64,000 nucleotides of DNA from Salipaludibacillus sp. CUR1 (GTDB lineage Bacteria; Bacillota; Bacilli; Bacillales; Salisediminibacteriaceae), in assembly GCF_021028955.1 (NCBI RefSeq), contig NZ_JAIWPE010000014.1, forward strand, positions 1-64,000, in the 5' to 3' direction. Shown piece by piece: positions 1-7,935 of the stretch (position 1 is the stretch's first letter; every line of letters begins with the position of its first letter). The notes beneath the pieces were generated by a model. The model did not search any database. It saw nothing but the letters and a program-made list of their open reading frames with translations, and was not told the origin of the DNA. Made by a program: the position numbers and the translations under genes.

Positions 1-30
1 AAAAAAAGAGGGTGAGTCTAACTCCCCTCT
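1..30 (-). terminator. Intrinsic terminator of the integrase remnant
   Basis: Read on the minus strand, AGAGGG pairs with CCCTCT, an inner GAGT pairs with ACTC, and seven T follow. It lies just downstream of the broken integrase and is probably its original terminator. Confidence 0.7.
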
Positions 31-107
31 ATATCTATTTATTAATAGGGACATATTAAATAGCAAAAATGAGACAAAATACGTTGGTAGTTTCAGGTCA
101 GAAATCA

Positions 108-420
108 TTAGCAGTAACAGCTCACACCTGCCTGAGCTAAAAGAGATGTTTGAGTGTGACGCAAGAAGTGTGGCGTGAGTTCAATATTTAACTTTGCTAA
201 TTTTAATAAACGCCTCATACGATTCTCTATCTTCTTAACATAAAGAGGGTAACCAGGTAGTTCCTCATCAATGCTTGCAAAAACTAAATCATCATTATGG
301 TAAATATCTCGATGCTTCATCATTGTTTGTTTTAACTAATTTATGCTTGTTCATCTCATTAATCACAGTCTCATCAACATCAATGATCCTTACTGCTGTT
401 GGAGTTTTTGGGGTTAAAAG
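108..420 (-). pseudogene. Tyrosine recombinase (phage/ICE integrase) C-terminal remnant, frameshifted
   Basis: Two minus-strand fragments in different frames resemble the catalytic half of a phage-type integrase. The upstream piece (about 420-325) reads LLTPKTPTAVRIIDVDETV, the typical strand before the core domain, and follows a TAG directly. The downstream piece (323-108) contains LTPHFLRHTQTSLLAQAGV, which carries the HxLR active-site box (His, Arg). A one-base shift near 323 joins them. The segment that should carry the next conserved His and the catalytic Tyr is absent, because the frame ends SCYC-stop. The N-terminal domains are also missing. This is a dead integrase, the scar of an integrated element. 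Family assignment is from residues read here, not from a search. Confidence 0.8.
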
Positions 421-515
421 CTAGTATTCTTTTCTGTTGTTAGTGGCTAGAATGGTAGAAAAGATGAAATATATTTATTTTGTGAAAGATTACATATATA
501 CATATATAATAGGAG

Positions 516-559
516 AAAAATGGAGTACTCAACTTTGAAAAGTTGAGTACTCCATTTTT
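516..559. repeat. Perfect inverted repeat, 21-bp arms
   Basis: Arms at 516-536 and 539-559 are exact reverse complements with a 2-base centre (GA). The ends are AAAAATGGAGTACTC and its complement, so with flanking A and T runs it could terminate transcription in both directions. It sits between the integrase remnant and the phospholipase D-like gene. A small non-autonomous mobile element end is an alternative. Confidence 0.75.
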
Positions 560-656
560 ATTTTGTCGGAGTAATTCCTGTAACTTGCTATTGACTAGCC
601 GATGAGATTATGGTTATGGTCAATTTATTAAAATGATAAAAAGGGAGAATCCGATC

Positions 657-1736
657 ATGAGCATTCAACGAATTCCACTTGTACCTGGGAAGATTGAACT
701 TGTATCTTCAAAAGATGAATTGAACTATCAGGATGTAATTAACGACTTTTCAGAAGCTGATTTTATTTTTGTTACAACATATAACATTTCTGAGAGAAGG
801 GGAGACCTCTTACAAATGCTAAAGGATGCTACAGAGCATGCAGAGGTAAGAATAGTCACTAATATTCCAAGCCGGTTTGATAGGTATTATGGAAGTCGAC
901 CGCGTGAAAAGGCAGAAGCAAGTATTGAAAAATATACGGAAAGACTGAATCCTGAGATGGAAGATAGATTGGCTACTTTTTTCCATTTTGAAAACCATAC
1001 GAAAATAATCCTAACTAACAATATTGCATATGTAGGATCGGCAAATTTCTCTGAAGAAAGTCAGAGAAGCAGAGAAACTGGTATTTTAATTAGAGATCCT
1101 AATATGGTCCAATTGGTTGTTGATAATCTGGTTCCAATTCTTGAGGGAGAGGGGAAACAATATTTTGGTGATATTCTAAATGAGAAACAACTTACTCTTT
1201 CATTGTTTTTATCCGAAATAAAAATGGCTGCTGACAGGATTAGGGAGGGCTTATATACATATGTAGGTCACCCTATTGAAAATACTGAAGTCTATAACTT
1301 CTGGGCCCCCACCTTGTCAGAGGAAGATGTATCTATGTTGCTTGATGTGATTATTGAATTGGAGGAGGAAGTTACGAATCTAAGTCAAATCCATGGTCTT
1401 AATCACACTTCTAAGTTACTGGATTTGAGTCTTTTACAGAAGGTTAAGGGTCTTTGTGAATATCGAACTTCTATACGTGAGCTTTCCCAATTCAATGAAC
1501 AGGACTTGGCTAGCAATTTGCTTACTGATGAATTAGCCCTCTATGATGACCTCGATGAAGCTTGTCAGTTAGCATCCCAGCAAGCGTCTGATCAGCATAG
1601 GGACCTTGCAGAAGATGCGGAGGAAGATATTCGCCAACTTTTAAGTCTACTTGATTCTATTAAAGACCAGGTTGTTCAAATAAATACTGAACTGAATCGA
1701 CTCGATGATAAACAAGGTTCAATTGATAACACCTAG
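657..1736 (+). CDS. Phospholipase D-like domain protein with C-terminal coiled coil
   Basis: 359 aa from ATG 657; an in-frame ATG at 633 lies before the AAAGGGAG ribosome site and is less likely. Residues about 30-150 form a PLD-like fold with one HKD-type box: His114-Thr-Lys, then GSANFS about ten residues later. The Asp normally following HxK(x)4 is Asn here (ILTNN). One box means the active enzyme would need to dimerise. Residues about 285-350 are Glu/Gln/Asp-rich and probably coiled coil. There is no signal peptide or membrane segment, so it is cytoplasmic. The gene is more AT-rich than the chromosome to its right and stands alone beside an integrase scar, which suggests transfer. Substrate unknown; a nuclease or phospholipase role, possibly anti-phage, is inference. 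Confidence 0.7.
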   Translation: MSIQRIPLVPGKIELVSSKDELNYQDVINDFSEADFIFVTTYNISERRGDLLQMLKDATEHAEVRIVTNIPSRFDRYYGSRPREKAEASIEKYTERLNPEMEDRLATFFHFENHTKIILTNNIAYVGSANFSEESQRSRETGILIRDPNMVQLVVDNLVPILEGEGKQYFGDILNEKQLTLSLFLSEIKMAADRIREGLYTYVGHPIENTEVYNFWAPTLSEEDVSMLLDVIIELEEEVTNLSQIHGLNHTSKLLDLSLLQKVKGLCEYRTSIRELSQFNEQDLASNLLTDELALYDDLDEACQLASQQASDQHRDLAEDAEEDIRQLLSLLDSIKDQVVQINTELNRLDDKQGSIDNT

Positions 1737-1985
1737 CAAATAGCCCGCAAAGACAGGCTATTATAGGCAGTAATGATTTATAATGGGAGTAACAATAGAG
1801 TGACGTAACCCTGTTTTAAGCTGTTAGTTATCGTTAAAGATGTTACATTGTCGGGTGTGAAAAATCCTTTAATAACACGGATTAATTAACCAACTATAAC
1901 TCACATTAAATATGCTACAAAACATTGGACTAATGGGGCGGCATGATGTAATAACGCCCCTCCGGCCTGAAACCGCAGGATAAAT

Positions 1986-2034
1986 AAAACCCCCTCATCG
2001 ATCTCTTCAAGTAGAGATTGGTGAGGGGGTTTTT
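1986..2034. terminator. Strong bidirectional terminator hairpin
   Basis: AAAACCCCCTCA pairs with TGAGGGGGTTTT, and the stem continues through ATCTCT/AGAGAT. A and T runs on both sides allow termination either way. It insulates the bet locus from the island. Confidence 0.75.
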
Positions 2035-2245
2035 GTGTATATTTGAAGTATCAGGCTGGTTGAAAGACGCGGTTTTGAAATCCTGGCATTTAGATTTTTT
2101 AGCGGAGGCCCCTCACGAGTTGACCAAACTTATGGAAAGCTTTTTTTATTATCATTAGCTGCCTGTTCCGCGTGAGAGGGTAGTGTCATGCGAAAACCAG
2201 GTTTACAAAAAAAACAGACTATGTTACATTTTAAATATTAAAAAT

Positions 2246-2263
2246 GTTAAATATAAATTTAAC
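2246..2263. promoter_or_regulatory. Probable GbsR operator upstream of betA
   Basis: GTTAAATATAAATTTAAC is an 18-bp palindrome with 7-bp arms GTTAAAT/ATTTAAC, in the AT-rich region before betA and its leader. The GTTAAATAT half-site recurs before the binding-protein gene, gbsR and gbsA. Binding by GbsR is inferred from this co-occurrence. Confidence 0.5.
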
Positions 2264-2359
2264 GAAATTAACGAGGGCAGTTTTTCCTCTCCTAAAAGGT
2301 CTGAGGTAGTGATATGAAACTGTCAAATAAGTAAGGGTTATAACTTAAGGAGGATCTTT

Positions 2360-2431
2360 ATGAATGCTGTAAATAGAGTTTGTAGACTTTATTCAATTCT
2401 TCATATCGAGGGAGGTTTGAAAAATGACTAA
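2360..2431 (+). CDS. Possible 23-residue leader peptide overlapping betA
   Basis: A perfect TAAGGAGG site (2346-2353) sits 6 bases before ATG 2360. The 23-codon frame begins [12 protein letters not shown] and ends EGGLKND, with its TAA overlapping the betA start by 8 bases. The betA ribosome site GGGAGG is translated as part of this peptide, so translation of the leader could open or mask it. The N-terminal half is basic with one Cys; no known family is recognised. It is supported only by ribosome site, frame and overlap. It may be a translational-coupling device rather than a functional peptide. Confidence 0.45.
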   Translation: MNAVNRVCRLYSILHIEGGLKND

Positions 2432-4115
2432 TACAAATAATTATGACATTGTTATTATTGGCGGCGGCAGTGCGGGTTCTGTACTCGGGAATCGCCTGAG
2501 TGAAGACGGGACACGAAATGTGCTTGTTCTTGAAGCAGGCAGAAGTGATTTTTCGTGGGATCTGCTGATTCAGATGCCGGCCGCTTTACCGTTTCCTGCG
2601 GGGAAAAGTTTATATGACTGGAAATACGAAACCGCCCCTGAACCTTATATGAAAGGACGGCGGGTCAAGCATGCCCGCGGTAAGGTGCTCGGTGGTTCGA
2701 GCTCAATCAACGGTATGATTTATCAGCGCGGGAATCCTATGGATTATGAACGCTGGGGAGCGGATACGGGGATGGAAACGTGGGACTTTAAACATTGTCT
2801 CCCGTATTTTAAACGATTGGAAACGGCTTTAGGCTCGGAACCGGATGATGAGTACCGCGGTCACGATGGGCCTCTTAAACTGGAGCGCGGACCCGCAAAA
2901 AATCCATTGTTTGAAGCTTTCTTTAATGCAGCTGTTGAGGCAGGCTACTCAAGAACACCTGATGTGAACGGATTTCGCCAGGAAGGATTCGGGCCTTTTG
3001 ACAAGCATGTCTACAAAGGGAGACGTTTGTCAGCTTCACGCGCCTATTTGCATCCGGCAATGAAGCGTAAGAATCTTACAGTCAAAACCCGTGCCTTTGT
3101 ACAAAGTATTGATTTCGATGGTACAAGAGCCAACGGAGTGACATACCGTCGAAACGGTAAGACGCACAAAATCAATGCAGGGGAAGTTATACTTTCAGGC
3201 GGCGCTATCAATACGCCGCAGCTGCTTCAGCTGTCAGGTGTAGGTGATGCTGAACACTTGCGCTCACTTGGTATTGAACCGGTCGTTGATCTGCCGGGTG
3301 TAGGTGAAAACCTTCAGGATCATCTCGAAGCTTACATCCAATACGCGTGTCCAAAACCAGTTTCGGAGCAGCCTAACTTAAACAAAGCAAAAATGCCTTG
3401 GATTGGTTTACAATGGCTGCTCGGCCGCAAAGGGCCTGCAGCAACAAACCATTTTGAAGGCGGAGGGTTTGTCCGTTCCAACGAGGACGTCGACTATCCG
3501 AATCTGATGTTCCACTTCCTTCCGTTAGCTGTAAGGTACGACGGACAAAAAGCGGAGACTAAACACGGATTTCAGGTTCACGTGGGACCTATGTATTCTG
3601 ATGCGCGCGGATCATTAAAGATTCGCTCAAAAGATCCTAAAGAGCATCCAGACATGGTCTATAACTACCTTTCCACTGATCAGGACAAACGTGAGTGGAT
3701 AGAAGCGGTGAAGGTTACGCGGGAAATTATGTCCCAAGAGGCTATTGCACCTTATAATTCAGGAGAAATATCCCCTGGACCTTCTGTGAAAACGGATGAA
3801 GAGATTTTGGAATGGGTGGCAAAAGATGCGGAAACAGCACTGCATCCAAGCTGTACAGCTAAGATGGGCCCTGATTCAGACCCAATGGCTGTCGTGGATC
3901 CTGAGACGATGAAGGTTCACGGGCTTGAGAATGTACGGGTAGTGGACGCTTCAGCCATGCCATATGTTACTAACGGTAATATCCATGCACCGGTATTGAT
4001 GCTGGCTGAAAAATCAGCGGATTTGATCCTTGGACGAAAGCCGCTGGATCCGATTGATGCCGATTTCTACCGTCATGGTGTACATCCTGCTGATGCAGGG
4101 ACAGTAAAAGGTTAA
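2424..4115 (+). CDS. betA: Choline dehydrogenase (GMC oxidoreductase)
   Basis: 563 aa, a usual BetA length. It oxidises choline to betaine aldehyde with FAD, the first step of glycine betaine synthesis. Residues 8-18 carry the FAD-binding GGGSAG, residues 83-100 the GMC signature with [13 protein letters not shown], and the C-terminus the catalytic pair His474 (in [10 protein letters not shown]) and about His521 (in TNGNIHAP). Many stretches match E. coli BetA closely (NHFE.GGF, DASAMP). It has a GGGAGG site before ATG 2424 and a short overlapping leader frame. A GbsR-like palindrome lies upstream and gbsA/gbsR are nearby. Bacillus subtilis uses the iron alcohol dehydrogenase GbsB for this step, so pairing GMC BetA with a gbs-type regulator is notable. 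Confidence 0.93.
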   Translation: MTNTNNYDIVIIGGGSAGSVLGNRLSEDGTRNVLVLEAGRSDFSWDLLIQMPAALPFPAGKSLYDWKYETAPEPYMKGRRVKHARGKVLGGSSSINGMIYQRGNPMDYERWGADTGMETWDFKHCLPYFKRLETALGSEPDDEYRGHDGPLKLERGPAKNPLFEAFFNAAVEAGYSRTPDVNGFRQEGFGPFDKHVYKGRRLSASRAYLHPAMKRKNLTVKTRAFVQSIDFDGTRANGVTYRRNGKTHKINAGEVILSGGAINTPQLLQLSGVGDAEHLRSLGIEPVVDLPGVGENLQDHLEAYIQYACPKPVSEQPNLNKAKMPWIGLQWLLGRKGPAATNHFEGGGFVRSNEDVDYPNLMFHFLPLAVRYDGQKAETKHGFQVHVGPMYSDARGSLKIRSKDPKEHPDMVYNYLSTDQDKREWIEAVKVTREIMSQEAIAPYNSGEISPGPSVKTDEEILEWVAKDAETALHPSCTAKMGPDSDPMAVVDPETMKVHGLENVRVVDASAMPYVTNGNIHAPVLMLAEKSADLILGRKPLDPIDADFYRHGVHPADAGTVKG

Positions 4116-4118
4116 TTT

Positions 4119-4162
4119 AAAAAGGACCGGACTTGGGTTGAACGCTCAAGCCCGGTCTTTTT
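4119..4162 (+). terminator. betA terminator
   Basis: GACCGGACTTG pairs with CAAGCCCGGTC, followed by TTTTT. It is immediately downstream of the betA stop. Confidence 0.85.
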
Positions 4163-4172
4163 GTATATTAAT

Positions 4173-4210
4173 AAAGGCGGATTTGAGAGTTCTTCTCAAA
4201 TCCGCCTTTT
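4173..4210. terminator. Second hairpin between convergent genes
   Basis: AAAGGCGGATTTGAGA pairs with its exact complement TCTCAAATCCGCCTTT around a short loop. It works in either direction and is the middle of three consecutive hairpins. Confidence 0.75.
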
Positions 4211-4211
4211 A

Positions 4212-4248
4212 GGTAATTGCTGGGGGGACAGACCCCCCAGTAATTACC
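4212..4248. repeat. Third hairpin with GGGGGGACAGACCCCCC core
   Basis: Arms GGTAATTGCTGGGGGG and CCCCCCAGTAATTACC pair almost perfectly. The hairpin lacks a following T run, so it is not a normal terminator. From memory, similar GGGACAGACCCC hairpins occur between genes in other Bacillaceae. It ends a few bases before the stop codon of the minus-strand binding-protein gene. Confidence 0.55.
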
Positions 4249-4254
4249 ACTTTA

Positions 4255-5178
4255 TTAATTTACCCACTCATCAATTAAATCCTGATTTTCTTCGATCCAT
4301 TTTTCAGCCCCGTCAATTGGCTCTTCGGCACTTTCTACATACTCGATAAGCTCGCCGATTTCCTCATCATCCATCTTCCAATTTTTAAACCATTCGCTCA
4401 CTTCAGGGTAATCTTCTTCAAAGCCCTGTCTCGTGGCGTGGTGTATTTTTTCTGTATCACCATAGATGTTTTGCGGATCGTCAAGGAATTTTAAATCGTG
4501 TGCTGAAAACACCCAGTGCGGTGTCCATAAAGGTACAACGATTGGTTCTTCGTTGTCTATTGCAGCTTCAAGTTCACCTAACATGGCCGGTTCAGAGCTT
4601 GCAAGCAAATTGAAGTCAAGACCGTAATCATTAATTAAATCTTCAGTAACTTCCATAGTTCCAGCGCCCGCATCAAGACCAATAATTTCACCGTTAAACA
4701 GTTCCCTATGTTCATTTAAATCTTCAATACTGTTAACCTCTTCGACATACTCTGGGACTACAAGCCCTACTTTTGCATTATCATACCAAGTTTCTTCTGA
4801 AAAATTGATGCTATCCTCATATTGTTCAAGATAATTCGCATCCTGAACCGGTAACCAGACTTCCAGATTGACATCCAGCCCGCCGCTTTCCAAAGCGGCC
4901 ATTGACACTCCCATTTCCATTAAGCTTAACTCGACTTCATAACCTTTGTCTTCAAGAATAGATTTCCACATATTCGTCACTGCGATATTTTCAGCCCAGC
5001 TAATTTGCGAAATCATAATTTCCCCATTATTTACTTCTGACTCAGCATTTGACTCGGCCTCTGATTCTTCATTTGACTGTAGATTGTCTGTTTCCCCTTC
5101 AGACGTTCCACATGCTGCCAGGACAGCAACCGTGAGCAGCGATAAACTAAGACTAAGTTCCTTTTTCAATCTGTACAT
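4255..5178 (-). CDS. Glycine betaine-type ABC transporter substrate-binding lipoprotein
   Basis: 307 aa. An N-terminal signal peptide ends in the lipobox VLAAC (Cys23), so it is anchored outside the membrane. A Glu/Ser/Asn-rich linker (about 24-50) leads into an OpuAC/ProX-type periplasmic-binding fold: ISWAENIAVTNMWKSILEDKG, LDVNLEVWLP, GLDAGAGTMEV and PLWTPHW. The Trp residues in such segments form the quaternary-amine cage in this family. It is very acidic, as expected in salty habitats. No ATPase or permease gene lies nearby, so it must work with components encoded elsewhere or act as an extra receptor. Two AT-rich palindromes precede it, which suggests GbsR control. Confidence 0.85.
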   Translation of the reverse strand: MYRLKKELSLSLSLLTVAVLAACGTSEGETDNLQSNEESEAESNAESEVNNGEIMISQISWAENIAVTNMWKSILEDKGYEVELSLMEMGVSMAALESGGLDVNLEVWLPVQDANYLEQYEDSINFSEETWYDNAKVGLVVPEYVEEVNSIEDLNEHRELFNGEIIGLDAGAGTMEVTEDLINDYGLDFNLLASSEPAMLGELEAAIDNEEPIVVPLWTPHWVFSAHDLKFLDDPQNIYGDTEKIHHATRQGFEEDYPEVSEWFKNWKMDDEEIGELIEYVESAEEPIDGAEKWIEENQDLIDEWVN

Positions 5179-5199
5179 AACATTAAAAAACCCCTTTTG

Positions 5200-5247
5200 T
5201 TAAATATATTGCATATATTTAATACGTTAAAAATTTTTTTAACGTAT
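5200..5247. promoter_or_regulatory. Two adjacent palindromes upstream of the binding-protein gene
   Basis: The first has 10-bp arms TTAAATATAT/ATATATTTAA around TGC (5200-5222). The second has arms ATACGTTAAAAA/TTTTTAACGTAT (5222-5247). They lie 22-69 bp before the minus-strand start and resemble the palindromes at betA and gbsR. Probable regulator binding sites. Confidence 0.5.
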
Positions 5248-5301
5248 ATGCAAACGGAATTATCACACTAACCGGCGAGCGGTAGGTGAAGTCACCATTT
5301 T

Positions 5302-5338
5302 TGAGGAAGCCTGTATGTGATCCCTGCAGACTTCCTCA
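5302..5338 (-). terminator. gbsR terminator
   Basis: TGAGGAAG/CTTCCTCA stem just downstream of the gbsR stop on the minus strand, followed by AAAAATGG rather than a T run, so termination may be incomplete. Confidence 0.5.
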
Positions 5339-5352
5339 CCCCTTTTCACTAA

Positions 5353-5904
5353 TTAATCTTGCTCTCGTTTAGGCAGATACTCAAATATCTTGCCGCTTCG
5401 TATACTGGCAACTAAATCTTCGAGCCAGCGATAGTACGTTTTGGACTCTTCCAGCTGATCGTAGTATTTTTTTGCATCTGCAACCACATCTGGTGTGCTC
5501 GCTGAGTCCTTAATAACATTAATTAAATCTTCCTGTGCTTCTTCAATTGCTTCCAAGTTCGTATTTACTTCGCGCTCCCACATCTGGCAATAAAAAACCA
5601 TAAATGAACGGAAGAAATTTTTCTCGGCTGCATACGTGTGTTTCCTGGAACCGCGGGTATATGTTTTTTTCACCATATCTATTTCCTGAAGCTTGCGGAC
5701 ACTGGTGCTCATACTCGGTTTGCTCATTTCAAGCTCTTCCCGCATCTCATCCAGTGTCATCTGATCTTTAAAGTACATGGTGGCATATAAATTGGCCGCA
5801 GCAGGAGTAACACCGTATAAATCCATTGTTTCCGCAATGGCGCCGATCACTTTATCTTTTGCTTCTTCTATTTTTTTTCTCGATTTATCTGCAGATTCGC
5901 TCAT
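5353..5904 (-). CDS. gbsR: GbsR-family transcriptional repressor of betaine synthesis genes
   Basis: 183 aa, as in GbsR proteins. The helix-turn-helix region is about residues 30-95, with MTLDEMREELEMSKPSMSTSVRKL as the reader helices and KKTYTRGSRKHTY as the wing. The C-terminal half (FMVFYCQMWEREVN and on) is the effector region; in B. subtilis GbsR this half senses choline and relieves repression. It lies between the binding-protein gene and gbsA, both of which it probably controls. A 32-bp near-palindrome in its own promoter suggests autoregulation. Confidence 0.9.
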   Translation of the reverse strand: MSESADKSRKKIEEAKDKVIGAIAETMDLYGVTPAAANLYATMYFKDQMTLDEMREELEMSKPSMSTSVRKLQEIDMVKKTYTRGSRKHTYAAEKNFFRSFMVFYCQMWEREVNTNLEAIEEAQEDLINVIKDSASTPDVVADAKKYYDQLEESKTYYRWLEDLVASIRSGKIFEYLPKREQD

Positions 5905-5930
5905 AAAGTGGCTCCTTCGATATAAAAAGT

Positions 5931-5962
5931 AAAGATTGTTAAATATTTATTTAATAATCTTT
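5931..5962. promoter_or_regulatory. Probable GbsR operator in the gbsR promoter
   Basis: Outer arms AAAGATT/AATCTTT and inner arms TTAAAT/ATTTAA make a 32-bp near-perfect palindrome 27 bp upstream of the gbsR start. It contains the GTTAAATAT half-site. Confidence 0.55.
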
Positions 5963-6137
5963 ATGAACAATATGTTACAGAATTCAGTTGAAATGTCAAT
6001 TGGAATCACGTAATTTTAAAGAGATAAATGAAGTCTGACTAACAATTGGCAACCATTCAACACGAACATTTTTTACCTGACACGCTTAATTTCTCTTCTT
6101 TGACAGCCTTCCTAAGAGATGATACCATGTTTAAAAA

Positions 6138-6155
6138 GTTAAATATATTTTTAAT
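6138..6155. promoter_or_regulatory. Probable GbsR half-site upstream of gbsA
   Basis: GTTAAATATATTTTTAAT matches the shared half-site on its left and is a degenerate palindrome on its right. It lies about 40 bp before the gbsA start in an AT-rich promoter. Confidence 0.4.
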
Positions 6156-6192
6156 AAAATTAATTTAAAAATTAAAAGTGGAGCTGATATAT

Positions 6193-7665
6193 TTGAGGAC
6201 GAAACAACTGCAGTATATTAATGGTAAATGGGTGGAGTCAAACTCAGGCAACACACGGGATATCATTAACCCGTTTAATCAGGAAGTCATTGCTACTGTT
6301 CCTGAAGGAGACGAAACAGACGCAAAAGCAGCAATTGCTGCAGCAAGAGAAACATTTGATGAGGGAACCTGGCCTTCCACTCCAGCTATTGAACGTGGGG
6401 CGATCGTAAGAAAAATTGCTGAATTAATAGAAAGAGATAAAGAAGAACTTGCTGAACTGGAATCACTGGACACTGGGAAAACATTAGAAGAGAGCCGTGG
6501 AGATATGGATGATATTGCCGGAGTCTTCCGTTATTATTCAGAGCTTGCAGATAAAGACGGCGGGGAACTGATTGCCTCTCCAGTACCTGACTCAATCAGC
6601 AGGGTGGTTCACGAACCAGTTGGGGTCTGCGGGCAAATTACCCCGTGGAATTATCCATTATTGCAGGCGTCATGGAAACTGGCTCCCGCTCTTGTAACGG
6701 GAAATACGTTAATTATGAAACCGAGTGAAATTACTCCGCTTACGACTATTAAAGTATTCGAACTGATGGAAGAGGCAGGGGTCCCGGCAGGTGCAGCCAA
6801 CCTGGTACTCGGCGCCGGTCACACAGTTGGTGCAGAGTTATCCGGAAACATTGATGTGGACCTTATTTCCTTTACAGGGGGCATCGTGACCGGGAAAAAG
6901 ATTATGCAGACGGCAAGCGTGAATGTAAAGAAGCTGGCACTTGAACTTGGCGGAAAAAACCCTAACATCGTTTTTGAGGATGCTGATTTTGACATAGCCG
7001 TCGATCAGGCACTAAACGCGGTATTCTTCCATGCCGGTCAAATCTGTTCTGCAGGCACGAGGCTGATTGTGGAAGAAAGTATTCACGATGAGTTCGTTAA
7101 CGCCCTTATTGAACGCGTGAATAAATTTAAGCTTGGAAACGGATTTGATGAAGATACACAGATGGGTCCGCTTATTTCAGCTGAGCATCTTGCGAAAGTG
7201 GAAAAGTATGTGGAAACAGGCCTCAAAGAAGGTGCTGTATTAGCAGCCGGCGGCAGCCGTCCGGAAGATCCGGAACTGCAAAATGGATTTTTCTACCTGC
7301 CTACAATTTTTACAAACTGTACCACAGAGATGAGCGTTGTTCAGGAAGAAGCCTTTGGCCCTGTCATTACGGTTGAGAAATTCCAGACCGAAGAGGAAGC
7401 GGTAAAGATTGCTAATGACTCCATTTACGGCCTGGCAGGCGGCGTCTGGACCAATGATATTGCAAAAGCTGAACGTTGTGCAGCAAAGATGCGCATGGGA
7501 ACAGTGTGGATTAACGAATTCAATCTCTACTTCCCGCATGCACCATGGGGCGGATTTAAGCAGTCCGGTATTGGACGTGAACTCGGAAAACTGGGAATAG
7601 AAGAGTACACGGAAGCGAAGCACATTTTCCATAACCTGAAGCCTCAACCTCTCAAATGGTTCTAA
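6193..7665 (+). CDS. gbsA: Betaine aldehyde dehydrogenase (NAD+)
   Basis: 490 aa from TTG 6193, the same length as B. subtilis GbsA; an upstream GTG at 6178 overlaps the GTGGAG ribosome site and is less likely. It oxidises betaine aldehyde to glycine betaine. Aldehyde dehydrogenase landmarks: Asn153 in TPWNYP, the cofactor motif SFTGG, general base Glu251 in LELGGKNP, and nucleophile Cys285 in FFHAGQICSAGT. Long blocks agree with GbsA (ELESLDTGKTLEESR, CGQITPWNYPLLQASWK). It works with BetA, is adjacent to and divergent from gbsR, and is followed by a strong terminator. Confidence 0.95.
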   Translation: MRTKQLQYINGKWVESNSGNTRDIINPFNQEVIATVPEGDETDAKAAIAAARETFDEGTWPSTPAIERGAIVRKIAELIERDKEELAELESLDTGKTLEESRGDMDDIAGVFRYYSELADKDGGELIASPVPDSISRVVHEPVGVCGQITPWNYPLLQASWKLAPALVTGNTLIMKPSEITPLTTIKVFELMEEAGVPAGAANLVLGAGHTVGAELSGNIDVDLISFTGGIVTGKKIMQTASVNVKKLALELGGKNPNIVFEDADFDIAVDQALNAVFFHAGQICSAGTRLIVEESIHDEFVNALIERVNKFKLGNGFDEDTQMGPLISAEHLAKVEKYVETGLKEGAVLAAGGSRPEDPELQNGFFYLPTIFTNCTTEMSVVQEEAFGPVITVEKFQTEEEAVKIANDSIYGLAGGVWTNDIAKAERCAAKMRMGTVWINEFNLYFPHAPWGGFKQSGIGRELGKLGIEEYTEAKHIFHNLKPQPLKWF

Positions 7666-7782
7666 TAAGTGCCTGCGGCGCCCTGATGCTTTAAAATATC
7701 ACGGGAGCAAATTAAATATGAAGAAAGTGGAACTTATTTATAGGCTGTTAATTAAAAAATATTCATATTTTCAGGCAATAAT

Positions 7783-7824
7783 AGAGACCTTCGTTAGGTT
7801 AACGCTTAACGAGGGTCTCTTTTG
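7783..7824 (+). terminator. gbsA terminator
   Basis: AGAGACCTTCGTTA pairs with TAACGAGGGTCTCT, followed by TTTT. The 110 bases between the gbsA stop and this hairpin hold no gene. Confidence 0.85.
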
Positions 7825-7935
7825 TATGGATTAGACAATTACGTTATAGGCGCAATACCGTCCTTGTTTAAGACGCTTCCGGATGAGGAAATAGAGGACT
7901 GTGTCAGTATTTTTTCCTAAGAGGAGGATAAACGA

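Larger units (their letters stand above)
1737..2359. other. Gene-free stretch between the island gene and the bet locus
   Basis: A weak hairpin (AATAGCC/GGCTATT) follows the phospholipase D-like gene at about 1739-1765. A strong terminator lies at 1986-2034. A long-range inverted repeat CCCCTCACG (about 2110) / CGTGAGAGGG (about 2172) is visible but of unclear meaning. From about 2220 the sequence becomes very AT-rich and holds the betA promoter and a GbsR-like palindrome. No credible coding frame was seen. Confidence 0.5.

Noticed and set aside
1-420. Active prophage or integrative element
   Set aside because: Only a frameshifted integrase fragment is present; no structural, replication or transfer genes and no recognisable att repeats.
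4161-4349. 62-aa plus-strand frame after betA
   Set aside because: It lies across three hairpins and the end of the minus-strand binding-protein gene, with no ribosome site.
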